Below are positions 8,001 to 15,468 of a stretch of DNA of 23,326 nt, piece after piece. The notes beneath the pieces were generated by a model. The model saw only the letters and a list, made by a program, of their open reading frames with translations, ran no database searches and was not told the origin of the DNA. Origin of the DNA: JBFWUM01 sp050247255 (GTDB lineage: Bacteria > Acidobacteriota > Vicinamibacteria > Vicinamibacterales > UBA2999); assembly GCA_050247255.1 (NCBI GenBank), contig JBFWUM010000059.1:1-23326 (forward strand), read 5' to 3'. Position 1 is the first letter of the stretch, and the number at the start of each line of letters is the position of its first letter. The translations under genes were made by a program, and so were the position numbers.

Positions 8001-9605
8001 ATGACTCCTGCCGAGCCCCTGGCCCTGACCGTGTTGATTGCGCCGTTCGCCCTGTTGCTGGTCACGGCCGCCGCCGTGAGGCAGCCGGGGCGCGCGGCAG
8101 GCGTCGTACTCCGGCTGGCCGGCTTGGCCGCCCCGGCGGGCCTGCTGACGGCGGCCGGCGCCGCGCTCGCCGTGGCCGTGCGCGGGCCGATGGCGGTCTC
8201 GATTCCCCTCGGTCCGGTGCCGCTGGCCGTGGCCGTCCGCCTCGACGCGCTGAGTGTCGCGCTGTTCGGCCTCGTCGCCCTGCTCGGCGCCGTCGTCCTC
8301 CGCTACAGCCGGAACTACCTCGACGGGGACGCCCGCCACGGCGCGTTCATGGGTGCGCTGGCCGCCACCATCGCGGCGGCGATGGCCATGGTGGTCTCAG
8401 GCGATCTGGCGCAGCTCACGGTGATGTGGATCCTGACCAGCCTCGCGCTTCACCGGCTCCTGCTCTTCTATCCCGGCCGTCCACGCGCGATCGTCGCCGC
8501 CCGCAAGAAGTTCGTCGTGGCCCGACTCGGAGACGCCGCGCTCGTCGCGGCGGTCGTCCTGCTCTGGGACACGTTCGGGACGACGGATGTCGGGCACCTG
8601 CTCGAGCGTGCTCAGGCGTGGCGCGGAGACGCCGTCCCGGCTGGCCTGCACTGGGCGGCGGGTCTGGTCGTCGTGGCCGCGGCGCTGAAGTCCGCGCAGT
8701 TCCCGACGCACGGCTGGCTGGTGGAGGTCATGGACACGCCCACGCCCGTCTCCGCGCTCCTGCACGCGGGCATCCTGAACGGCGGCGCCTTCCTGGTCGT
8801 GCGGCTCGCTCCGGTGATGGTGCTGTCACCGGGTGCGCTGCACGCGATGATCGTCATCGGCGCGCTCACGGCCGCCGTGGCATCGGTCGCCAGGATCACG
8901 CAGCACACGGTCAAGGGCGCCCTGGCCTACTCGAGCGCCGCGCATATGGGCTTCACGATGCTCGCGTGCGGATTCGGCGTGTTCACGCTCGCCATCCTGC
9001 ACCTCGTCGCCCACTCCTGCTACAAGGCCCACGCGTTCCTCTCGGCCGGCAGCGCCGTTGACGTGGCGCGGGCGTCCCGCGTGTCCGGCGGGAAGGCCGC
9101 GCCGGGTGCCGCCGTGCTGCTGGCGCCGCTGCTGGCGATCGCGACAGTGGCCGGTGTGGCGTGGTTGTTCGGCGTGTCCGTCCGTGAGCGGCCGGCTGAC
9201 ATGGCGCTCGCCGGAATCCTGGCGGTCGGCCTGACGCAGCTGGCCGGCGCTGTCGTGGCGCGCCCTGTGAGCCTGCGGGGATGCCTGGTGATGGTCCCCG
9301 CGGCCGCCGGCACGGCCCTGTCGTTCTTCGCGCTCGAACTGGCGGGCGCGCGCATCTTCGCGAACGTCGTCCCTGCCGTCACGCTCGTGGACCCGGTCAC
9401 GCTGGGGCTCATGGCGCTGGTCCTGCTGTGCTTCGCGCTCATCGGAGCCGGTCAGCTCCTGCTGCCCGCGTGTGCCACCTGGCCCGCATGGGCTCGCGCG
9501 TATCTGTGGTTCCGCAATGGCTTCTACGCCAACGCCTGCTTCGACCGCTGCGTGGGTGCGTTGCGTGTCCCGGCCCCGGTGGGGCCTCTCAAGGAGACCC
9601 GGTGA
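8001..9605 (+). CDS. dabB: DabB, NuoL/ND5-like membrane subunit of the DAB inorganic-carbon pump
   Basis: This is a polytopic membrane protein of about 534 residues related to the ion-translocating NuoL/MrpA family. Family features include a lysine-bearing helix (AAALKSAQFPTHGWLVEVMD then TPTPVSALLHAG), the broken-helix/quinone-oxidoreductase signature region, and a second half with HTVKGALAYSSAAHMGFTML and HLVAHSCYKAHAFLSAGS. It lacks other complex I neighbours and sits directly before dabA, with its TGA overlapping the dabA ATG (TGATG). This is the DAB arrangement: DabB is thought to couple a cation gradient to vectorial CO2 hydration by DabA. The ATG at 8001 is preferred; an in-frame TTG at 7965 would add 12 residues. 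It is the first gene of dabB-dabA-cysD. Confidence 0.9.
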   Translation: MTPAEPLALTVLIAPFALLLVTAAAVRQPGRAAGVVLRLAGLAAPAGLLTAAGAALAVAVRGPMAVSIPLGPVPLAVAVRLDALSVALFGLVALLGAVVLRYSRNYLDGDARHGAFMGALAATIAAAMAMVVSGDLAQLTVMWILTSLALHRLLLFYPGRPRAIVAARKKFVVARLGDAALVAAVVLLWDTFGTTDVGHLLERAQAWRGDAVPAGLHWAAGLVVVAAALKSAQFPTHGWLVEVMDTPTPVSALLHAGILNGGAFLVVRLAPVMVLSPGALHAMIVIGALTAAVASVARITQHTVKGALAYSSAAHMGFTMLACGFGVFTLAILHLVAHSCYKAHAFLSAGSAVDVARASRVSGGKAAPGAAVLLAPLLAIATVAGVAWLFGVSVRERPADMALAGILAVGLTQLAGAVVARPVSLRGCLVMVPAAAGTALSFFALELAGARIFANVVPAVTLVDPVTLGLMALVLLCFALIGAGQLLLPACATWPAWARAYLWFRNGFYANACFDRCVGALRVPAPVGPLKETR

Positions 9606-12100
9606 TGCCTCATGCGTGGCTTCCCGGCGCGGTCGCCCGCGCCGTCGCCCCCCTCTGGCCGCTCAGGAGCTTCGTGGCGGTCAACCCGTTCCTCGGACTC
9701 GCCGACCGTCCGTTCGAGGAGGCGGCCACTGTGCTGGCCCGCGCGGCGGGTGCCCGGCTGACGATGCCCCGGACGTACTACGCGAGTCAGATCGCGAGCG
9801 GACGCATCACCGCCCGGCACATCACGGAGGCGATCGGCAGGATCCGCTCGCTGCCTCCGTCGGTGAACGTGCCGTTCGTGCTGGAGCGCGCCGCCGCCGG
9901 CGACGCGCGCCCGATCGAGCCATTCCCGACGGTGGCGGCCGTCGCCGGGTCGGAGACCGGCCGCTCCCTGGAGCGCTTCCTCTGCGACAGGCTCTCAGCC
10001 TGGGCCGCCGGATACTTCGACGAGGGACAGGCGGCGTGGCAGTCGCCGTGGAAGTCCCTGCGGCCGTACGCGGCGTGGCACGCGGAGGCATCCCGGGACC
10101 GCACGCCCGATGTGGTGGGCGTCGCCGGTTGGCGTGCGGCGGTCGCGGCGTTCCCGTCGGACCCGGACGATGCCGCGAGCCAGGCGCTGGCGGCGGTGGA
10201 TGTCCCGCAGGATCTGCTGGACCTCTACCTCCACCGGCTGCTCCGCAGCATCGGGGGCTGGGTGGCATTCGCACGCCAGCAGGGCTGGCCGAAGGAACTG
10301 CAGGGCGGCAGCGACGACGCCGTCGGCGACCTGCTGCTGGCGCGGCTGGTCGCGGATGCCGCGCTGCTGGCGACCGCGCCGGGCCTCGGGCCTGCGTGGC
10401 GGACGGCACTCGAACGGGCGCGCTCCGTCGAGCCCTCATCCGCGCTCGAACTGGCCGTCGACCTCGTGCTCCAGCATGCGCACGAGGCCGCCTGGCACGA
10501 AGACCTGAGGGCCCGCCTGGCCGCGGCCCCGGAGCCGCCGGCGGAGGGCCCTCGGCCCCGGGCGCAGGCCGTCTTCTGTATCGACGTCCGGTCGGAGGTG
10601 TTCCGCCGGGCGCTCGAGGCGGTCGACCCGGCGGTCGAGACGCTGGGGTTCGCGGGCTTCTTCGGATTCCCGATCGAGTACGTCAGGTTCGGCCTCGATG
10701 GCGGCCATGCGCGCTGCCCGGTCCTGCTGACGCCGAGGGCCGCGGTCCGCGAGACGGTCGCCGGCGTATCGGATGCGCGGGCCACGGCCCTCGCGGCCGC
10801 GCGGAACGCCCGGCGTCGCGCCGCGGTCGCGTGGAAGGCGTTCAAGACCGGCGCGATCTCGTGCTTCAGCTTCGTGGGCCCGCTGGGCCTGCTGTATGCG
10901 CCGAGGCTGGTTACGGACGGCTTCGGACTGACGCGCCCCGTCCCGCACCCCTCCCTGGACGGTGTCGCGCCGTCGCTGCGCGGAGCGCTCGGCCCTGCGC
11001 TGGCGCCCGGCCGGGATGACGGGCGGCCGTCGGGCCTGCCCCCTGGTGATCGGGTGGCGATGGCCGAGGCGGCGCTTCGCGGGATGTCGCTGACCGGCGG
11101 CTTCTCCCGGCTGGTCCTGCTGGTGGGGCACGGTTCGACGTCCGTGAACAACCCGCATGCGAGCGGGCTCGACTGCGGCGCCTGCGGCGGACACGCCGGA
11201 GACGCGAACGCCCGCGTTGCCGCCAGCGTGCTCAACGACCCCGACGTCCGGAAGGCCCTCGGCCGAAGCGGGCTCCACGTCCCGGATCACACCGTGTTCC
11301 TCGCCGCGCTCCACGACACGACGACCGACGACGTCCGGCTGTTCGAGACGGACCACGTGCCGGCGTCCCACCGGGACGACCTCGCCCGGCTGACGTCGAG
11401 CCTGGAGGCCGCCGGGCGCCTCGCGCGCGCCGAGCGGGCTCCGCGGCTCGGTCTTCCGGCCGGGCCCGGCGCCGACGCGGCGCTCCGCTTCCGGAGCCGC
11501 GACTGGTCCCAGGTCCGTCCCGAGTGGGGCCTGGCCGGATGCGCGGCGTTCATCGCCGCGCCGCGGAGCCGGACCGTGGGGGTCAACCTGGGCGGTCGGG
11601 CGTTCCTGCACTCGTACGACTGGACGACCGACCCGGACTTCCGCGTCCTCGAACTGATCCTGACCGCGCCGGTCGTCGTGGCGAGCTGGATCAACCTGCA
11701 GTACTACGGGTCGACCGTCGACAACGAGGCGTTCGGCAGTGGCAACAAGACGCTGCACAACGTCGTGGGCACGCTCGGCGTGCTCGAGGGCAGCGGCGGC
11801 GGCCTGAGAACCGGGTTGCCGTGGCAGTCGATCCACGACGGCCGGACGTTCGCGCACGAGCCGGTGAGGCTGACGGTGGCCATCGAGGCGCCCGTGGACG
11901 CGATTGCCCGCGTGCTGGAAGCGCATCCCGGGGTGCGGGCGCTCGCCGACAACGGCTGGATCTGGCTCTGGGCGCTTGACGCGCAGGGCCGCGTGTCCCA
12001 CATCTACCGCGGGATGCTGCAGTGGGAGGGCACCGCGTCTGCCGGCCCGGCTCCCGTGGCGCGAGTCGACGACGAGGAGGCGCTGTGTCTGCAGGTGTGA
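9605..12100 (+). CDS. dabA: DabA (DUF2309), carbonic-anhydrase-like subunit of the DAB inorganic-carbon pump
   Basis: This 831-residue protein of the DUF2309/DabA family is cytoplasmic-facing and membrane-associated through DabB. The beta-carbonic-anhydrase-like metal site is visible: C325-I-D327-V-R329 (in VFCIDVRSE) and H509 (LVGHGS) with C524 (GLDCGACGG). The 15-residue H-to-C spacing equals that of the characterised Halothiobacillus DabA (C351, D353, H524, C539 as I recall). Other family blocks are VAVNPFLGL near the N-terminus, SCFSFV, and GNKTLHNVVGTLGVLEG near the C-terminus. The ATG at 9605 overlaps the dabB TGA by one base. DabA/DabB together hydrate CO2 unidirectionally to bicarbonate in the cytoplasm, accumulating inorganic carbon. 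All metal-site residues are intact, so activity is expected. Confidence 0.94.
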   Translation: MPHAWLPGAVARAVAPLWPLRSFVAVNPFLGLADRPFEEAATVLARAAGARLTMPRTYYASQIASGRITARHITEAIGRIRSLPPSVNVPFVLERAAAGDARPIEPFPTVAAVAGSETGRSLERFLCDRLSAWAAGYFDEGQAAWQSPWKSLRPYAAWHAEASRDRTPDVVGVAGWRAAVAAFPSDPDDAASQALAAVDVPQDLLDLYLHRLLRSIGGWVAFARQQGWPKELQGGSDDAVGDLLLARLVADAALLATAPGLGPAWRTALERARSVEPSSALELAVDLVLQHAHEAAWHEDLRARLAAAPEPPAEGPRPRAQAVFCIDVRSEVFRRALEAVDPAVETLGFAGFFGFPIEYVRFGLDGGHARCPVLLTPRAAVRETVAGVSDARATALAAARNARRRAAVAWKAFKTGAISCFSFVGPLGLLYAPRLVTDGFGLTRPVPHPSLDGVAPSLRGALGPALAPGRDDGRPSGLPPGDRVAMAEAALRGMSLTGGFSRLVLLVGHGSTSVNNPHASGLDCGACGGHAGDANARVAASVLNDPDVRKALGRSGLHVPDHTVFLAALHDTTTDDVRLFETDHVPASHRDDLARLTSSLEAAGRLARAERAPRLGLPAGPGADAALRFRSRDWSQVRPEWGLAGCAAFIAAPRSRTVGVNLGGRAFLHSYDWTTDPDFRVLELILTAPVVVASWINLQYYGSTVDNEAFGSGNKTLHNVVGTLGVLEGSGGGLRTGLPWQSIHDGRTFAHEPVRLTVAIEAPVDAIARVLEAHPGVRALADNGWIWLWALDAQGRVSHIYRGMLQWEGTASAGPAPVARVDDEEALCLQV

Positions 12101-13017
12101 TTCCGGCACGGCCGGCCGCGCCGGCACTCGGACATCTCGCCAGCCTGGAGGCGGAGTCCATCGCCATCCTGCGCGAGGTGGCGGCCGAGTCGGAGCGACC
12201 CGTGCTGCTCTTCTCCGGCGGCAAGGACTCGATCGTCATCAGCCATCTGGCGGTCAAGGCCTTCTGGCCGGCGCCGGTGCCATTTCCGCTGCTGCACATC
12301 GACACCGGCCACAACTTCCCGGAGACCATTGCGTTCCGCGACGCCTGGGTCCGCCGGCTCGGTGTGACCCTGCTCGTGCGCACGGTGGAGGAGTCCATTC
12401 GGCAGGGGCGGGTCGTCGATCAGGTCGGCCCGGGTACGAGCCGCAACGCGCTCCAGAGCGTCACGCTCCTCGACGCCATCAAGGAGTGCGACTTCGACGT
12501 GGCGATCGGCGGCGCGAGGCGGGACGAGGAGAAGGCGCGGGCCAAGGAGCGGGTCTTCTCGGTCCGGACGCGGGACGGACAGTGGGAGCCGCGGCGTCAG
12601 CGGCCCGAACTGTGGGCGCTCTACAACCTGCGCAAGGAGCCCGGCGAGCATCTCCGTGCCTTCCCGCTGAGCAACTGGACCGAGCTCGACGTGTGGCAGT
12701 ACATCGAACAGGAGCGCCTCGAACTCCCGTCGCTCTACTTCGCCCACGAGCGGCTGTGCGTGCGGCGGCAGGGCATGTGGCTCGCCCACGCACCGTGCGT
12801 GGGCCTGCTGCCCGGGGAACGGCCGGAACGCCGTCGCGTGCGATTCCGGACGATCGGCGACATGACCTGTACGGGAGCGGTCACGTCCACCGCCGCGACC
12901 GTGGCCGACATCCTGAGAGAGGTTGCCACCAGCACCATGAGTGAGCGTGGGACCAGGGCGGACGACCAGCGCTCGGCGGCGGCGATGGAGGAACGAAAGC
13001 GCGAGGGATACTTCTGA
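12085..13017 (+). CDS. cysD: CysD-like sulfate adenylyltransferase subunit 2
   Basis: The 310-residue protein carries the PP-loop motif SGGKDS (residues 44-49, in VLLFSGGKDSIVISHLA). CysD blocks follow: HIDTGHNFPETI, GGARRDEEKARAKER, FPLSNWTELDVWQYI, RFRTIGDMTCTGAV and the family's terminal KREGYF. CysD binds ATP and sulfate and, with the GTPase CysN, makes adenosine phosphosulfate. The GTG at 12085 is chosen because GAGGAGG lies 4 bases upstream; it overlaps the end of dabA by 16 bases, so it is translated with the dab operon. No cysN or cysC follows: the next gene is convergent. It may pair with a distant CysN, or work on another substrate; length and motifs argue it is intact. Confidence 0.9.
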   Translation: MSAGVIPARPAAPALGHLASLEAESIAILREVAAESERPVLLFSGGKDSIVISHLAVKAFWPAPVPFPLLHIDTGHNFPETIAFRDAWVRRLGVTLLVRTVEESIRQGRVVDQVGPGTSRNALQSVTLLDAIKECDFDVAIGGARRDEEKARAKERVFSVRTRDGQWEPRRQRPELWALYNLRKEPGEHLRAFPLSNWTELDVWQYIEQERLELPSLYFAHERLCVRRQGMWLAHAPCVGLLPGERPERRRVRFRTIGDMTCTGAVTSTAATVADILREVATSTMSERGTRADDQRSAAAMEERKREGYF

Positions 13018-13034
13018 TCCTGGCCCCCGGCCGC

Positions 13035-13061
13035 CCCGGAGCCCACCTCGATGGCTCCGGG
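13035..13061. terminator. GC-rich hairpin between convergent cysD and secreted-protein gene
   Basis: A perfect 9-base inverted repeat, CCCGGAGCC (13035-13043) and GGCTCCGGG (13053-13061), has a 9-base loop and starts 18 bases after the cysD stop. It ends 27 bases past the stop of the convergent gene. There is no T-tract on either side, so it is not a textbook intrinsic terminator, but its position between two converging genes suits a bidirectional transcript end or 3' stabiliser. Confidence 0.6.
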
Positions 13062-13087
13062 ACGTGCCGGCCGAACCGGACGTGGGC

Positions 13088-13645
13088 TCAGCCGGTGATG
13101 CCGGGGATGTTCAGGGTGGCCGCCCTCAGATACGCGTCCGAGAAGTCGGCCATCGTGTCGCTGGTGCGGAGCAAGTGGTCGGCGTTGGCGAGCAGGCGGT
13201 TCACGCGCTGGCGGTACTCGTCGATCAGCGCCGGCGTGACGCGGGGATCCACGAGCTTGACGCGCAGCGCGCCGTCCGTTTCGATCGCCAGCTTGCGCGC
13301 GGCGGTGACCATCTGCGTGATGCCTTCCTGCTTGAAGGCCGGCAGGCCCGGCCGCATGCGGTCCAGTTCAGTCAGCGCGGACCGGAGCTGACCGTTCACC
13401 ACGTCCCGGATCTCCTCGAGATGGGCTGCGTGGGACTCGCGCGTCGCGGACGTCTGGCGGGCGAGCGTGTCGAGCGAGGACGCGCGGAGGCGGATGGTGG
13501 CGGCGGCCTCGGTCACGCGGGCCGTCAGCTTCTGCGCGCGCTTGAGTGACTCGACGCTCGCGTCGCCGGCCGTCGCGGTCCGGGGAGCGATCGTCGTCAC
13601 GGTGAGGCCCAGCAGGAAAGCCGCAAGCGGAAGAGTGCGTGTCAT
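13088..13645 (-). CDS. Small secreted helical protein of unknown function
   Basis: I do not recognise this family. The 185-residue product starts with a clear signal peptide (TRTLPLAAFLLGLTVTTIAP, cleavage likely after ATA near residue 26). About 155 mostly helical residues follow, rich in Ala, Arg, Leu and Thr, with no cysteine in the mature part, e.g. ASSLDTLARQTSATRESHAA. The pattern suggests a periplasmic helical bundle. The ATG at 13645 follows AAAGGAG with a 7-base gap, a strong ribosome-binding site; an upstream in-frame ATG at 13675 would put 10 charged residues before the signal peptide and is less likely. It is divergent from the second LysR gene and shares its 165-base upstream region, so that regulator may control it. 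It lies within the inorganic-carbon gene cluster. Confidence 0.82.
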   Translation of the reverse strand: MTRTLPLAAFLLGLTVTTIAPRTATAGDASVESLKRAQKLTARVTEAAATIRLRASSLDTLARQTSATRESHAAHLEEIRDVVNGQLRSALTELDRMRPGLPAFKQEGITQMVTAARKLAIETDGALRVKLVDPRVTPALIDEYRQRVNRLLANADHLLRTSDTMADFSDAYLRAATLNIPGITG

Positions 13646-13743
13646 GGTGGTTCTCCTTTCGGTGTCGCCGTCCACCTGTCCGGGTGGCGGCTCTCGTTAC
13701 TGGTGACGATACGGGAAGGATCGCGCATAACAAAAGAGATAGT

Positions 13744-13773
13744 TTGGACGGTATGTATATAGTGAATCTATAT
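13744..13773 (+). promoter_or_regulatory. Predicted LysR-gene promoter with ATATAG-N5-CTATAT operator
   Basis: A perfect dyad ATATAG (13757-13762) and CTATAT (13768-13773) contains the T-N11-A core (13758-13770) typical of LysR-type binding sites. TTGGAC (13744-13749) can act as -35 for the rightward LysR gene, with TCTATA (13767-13772) as -10 after a 17-base spacer. The dyad therefore covers the -10 of its own gene, as expected for negative autoregulation, and is about 110-115 bases upstream of the divergent secreted-protein gene. The interval is strikingly AT-rich against its surroundings. Confidence 0.6.
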
Positions 13774-13810
13774 GTTTGAGCCCTGCGACGGGGCGTGACT
13801 GAGGGGACCG

Positions 13811-14707
13811 ATGGACTGGATGAACTATCACCACCTGCACTACTTCTGGATGGTGGCGCGCGAAGGCAGCGTCACGCTGGCGAGTGAGAAGCTCCGGCTC
13901 TCGCAGCCCACCGTCTCGGCGCAGATCAAGCGGTTCGAGGAGGTGCTGGGCGCGAAGCTGCTGACTCGCCAGGGCCGGAGGCTGGTGCTGACCGACACCG
14001 GCCGTGTGGCCTTCCGCTACGCGGATGAGATCTTCCGGACCGGCCAGGAACTGCTCGATGCGATCAGGCTGGGGCAGACGGGCCGCCGGGTCCCGCTCAC
14101 GGTCGGCGTCGCCAACGCGATGCCGAAGCTGGTCGCGGTGCGCCTCCTCAGGCCGGTGATGGCGGGTCCCGACGGCATGGGCCTCGTGTGCCGCGAGGAC
14201 AACGCCGAGCAGTTGCTGGCCCAACTGGCGACCCACGCTCTGGACGTCGTGCTCAGCGACGTGCCCGCGCCGCCGCACGCGCGCGTCAAGGTCTTCAACC
14301 ACGTGCTCGGTGAGTCCCAGGTGGCGTTCTATGCCCGTCCCCGAACCGCGGAGAAGCTGCGCCGGCGCTTCCCGGCTTCAGCGATGGGCGTGCCGATGGC
14401 GCTGCCGACGCGGAACACCGCGCTCCGGCGCGACCTCGATACGTGGCTGCAGAAGGCCGGACTGGTGCCGGCGGTGGCCGCGGAGTTCGAGGATCCCGCG
14501 CTGATGAAGGCGTTTGCCTCGGAGGCCGACCTGCTCTTCCCGGCGCCTCTGGCCGCGGAGCGCGAGATCTGCCGCCTCTACGGTGTGCGCGTCGTCGGAC
14601 GGGTGCCGGTGGAAGAGCGCTACTACGCCATCTCGGCCGAACGGCGGGTGACGCACCCCGGGGTGCTGGCCATCACCAGCGCCGCCCGGGATGACGTGTT
14701 CGGCTGA
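13811..14707 (+). CDS. LysR-family regulator (NhaR-like), second copy in the cluster
   Basis: The 298-residue protein has an N-terminal winged helix-turn-helix: MNYHHLHYFWMVAREGSVTL then KLRLSQPTVSAQIKRFEEVLG (residues 4-46). A LysR substrate-binding domain follows from about residue 93. 'NYHHLHYFW' is the NhaR hallmark. The ATG at 13811 follows GAGGGG with a 4-base gap. It resembles the regulator at 7058-7930 in length and opening but is clearly a different protein. Its TGA (14705-14707) directly abuts the TCA of the convergent second carbonic anhydrase gene, and it is divergent from the secreted-protein gene. Effector unknown; the neighbourhood suggests a signal linked to CO2/bicarbonate, pH or ions. 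Confidence 0.92.
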   Translation: MDWMNYHHLHYFWMVAREGSVTLASEKLRLSQPTVSAQIKRFEEVLGAKLLTRQGRRLVLTDTGRVAFRYADEIFRTGQELLDAIRLGQTGRRVPLTVGVANAMPKLVAVRLLRPVMAGPDGMGLVCREDNAEQLLAQLATHALDVVLSDVPAPPHARVKVFNHVLGESQVAFYARPRTAEKLRRRFPASAMGVPMALPTRNTALRRDLDTWLQKAGLVPAVAAEFEDPALMKAFASEADLLFPAPLAAEREICRLYGVRVVGRVPVEERYYAISAERRVTHPGVLAITSAARDDVFG

Positions 14708-15334
14708 TCAGTGCCGGACCGCGCCGCCGGGCCGGTCGGACAGGATCGCGGAAGGGGTGTGACGGAACTGCTGAACCGGCACGACCGTGCCCGAGGCCGA
14801 GTCCGCGACGGCGGCGATCACCGTGAGCTGCCCGTCGGCGACCAGCGCCGCGAGAAGGGGGCTTCTCGCCGTGATGGCTTCAGCCTGCCGCCGGGCATGC
14901 TCCGCCGTGACCCGTTCCACGAGGGCATCCGTGGAGAGGCCGTCGCCGGCAGCGGTGCGGACGGTCCGGATAGCGGGGCCCATGCGGTCGAGCACGCCCG
15001 TGAGGTGCCCCAGCTCCGTGCCCTTGCAGGCGAGGGACACAGCGTGACAGTGGCTGTGGCCGAGGATCACGATCACCGCCGCGCCCTCCACCACGCACGC
15101 ATACTCCAGCGCGCCCAGCACGTCCTCGCCGATCGTGTTGCCCACCGTGCGAATCGCCATCGCGGCGGCTCCGGCCGAGCCGAAGATCTCGCCCGCGGGT
15201 GCGTGCGCGTCGCAACACGTGACCACCGCGACCTTGACGCCGGGCTGGGCGAGCACACCGGGGAGCGCGGTGTCGGTGACGCGGCCCCTGGTCGGGCCGG
15301 AACGGTGGGTAGCGATGAGGGAGTCGGGCTTCAC
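14708..15334 (-). CDS. Divergent beta-carbonic-anhydrase-like protein with altered active site
   Basis: This roughly 208-residue beta-carbonic-anhydrase fold protein has no signal peptide. Putative zinc ligands are present: Cys40 with Asp42 (in TCCDAHAPAGEIFG) and His93, Cys96 (in LGHSHCHA); IRTVGNTI matches the family's 'IRNAGN' segment. The usual C-x-D-S/A-R motif reads C-C-D-A-H, so the catalytic Arg of the Asp-Arg dyad is His44, and the Gly normally following the last Cys ligand is His. The GTG at 15334 is preferred: AAGGAGG lies 6 bases before it, whereas the ATG at 15340 abuts the AAGGAGG with no gap. The stop abuts that of the convergent LysR gene. It may have altered activity, bind another small molecule or act as a sensor; enzyme activity is uncertain. 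Confidence 0.85.
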   Translation of the reverse strand: MKPDSLIATHRSGPTRGRVTDTALPGVLAQPGVKVAVVTCCDAHAPAGEIFGSAGAAAMAIRTVGNTIGEDVLGALEYACVVEGAAVIVILGHSHCHAVSLACKGTELGHLTGVLDRMGPAIRTVRTAAGDGLSTDALVERVTAEHARRQAEAITARSPLLAALVADGQLTVIAAVADSASGTVVPVQQFRHTPSAILSDRPGGAVRH

Positions 15335-15468
15335 GGTCATCCTCCTTGGCAGCCTGGCGTGATCGGGTCTGCTCAGGAGGTTATGCGGCCGGAAAGATCC
15401 GTGAATATGACCAAAGTGCGAACCCTCGCATAGGTTCTCTGTATGAGTTCTGAAATAATCGACGCTTC
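15335..15468. promoter_or_regulatory. Divergent promoter region between carbonic anhydrase-like gene and ychF
   Basis: This interval must serve both genes. Two overlapping perfect dyads are visible: TGCGA (15417-15421) with TCGCA (15426-15430), and GAACC (15420-15424) with GGTTC (15433-15437). Read leftward, TTTCAG, 17 bases, then TATGCG gives a modest sigma-70-like pair for the carbonic-anhydrase-like gene. The ychF start has no Shine-Dalgarno, so a very short leader is possible. Low confidence in exact elements. Confidence 0.4.

Noticed and set aside
9281..9604. Upstream in-frame extension of dabA inside dabB
   Set aside because: The extra residues are a frame-shifted shadow of dabB; the ATG at 9605 overlapping the dabB stop gives the normal family start.
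10436..12127. 563-codon leftward frame opposite dabA
   Set aside because: Composition is typical of an antisense shadow (Arg, Gly, His, Pro) and dabA carries all conserved family motifs on the other strand.
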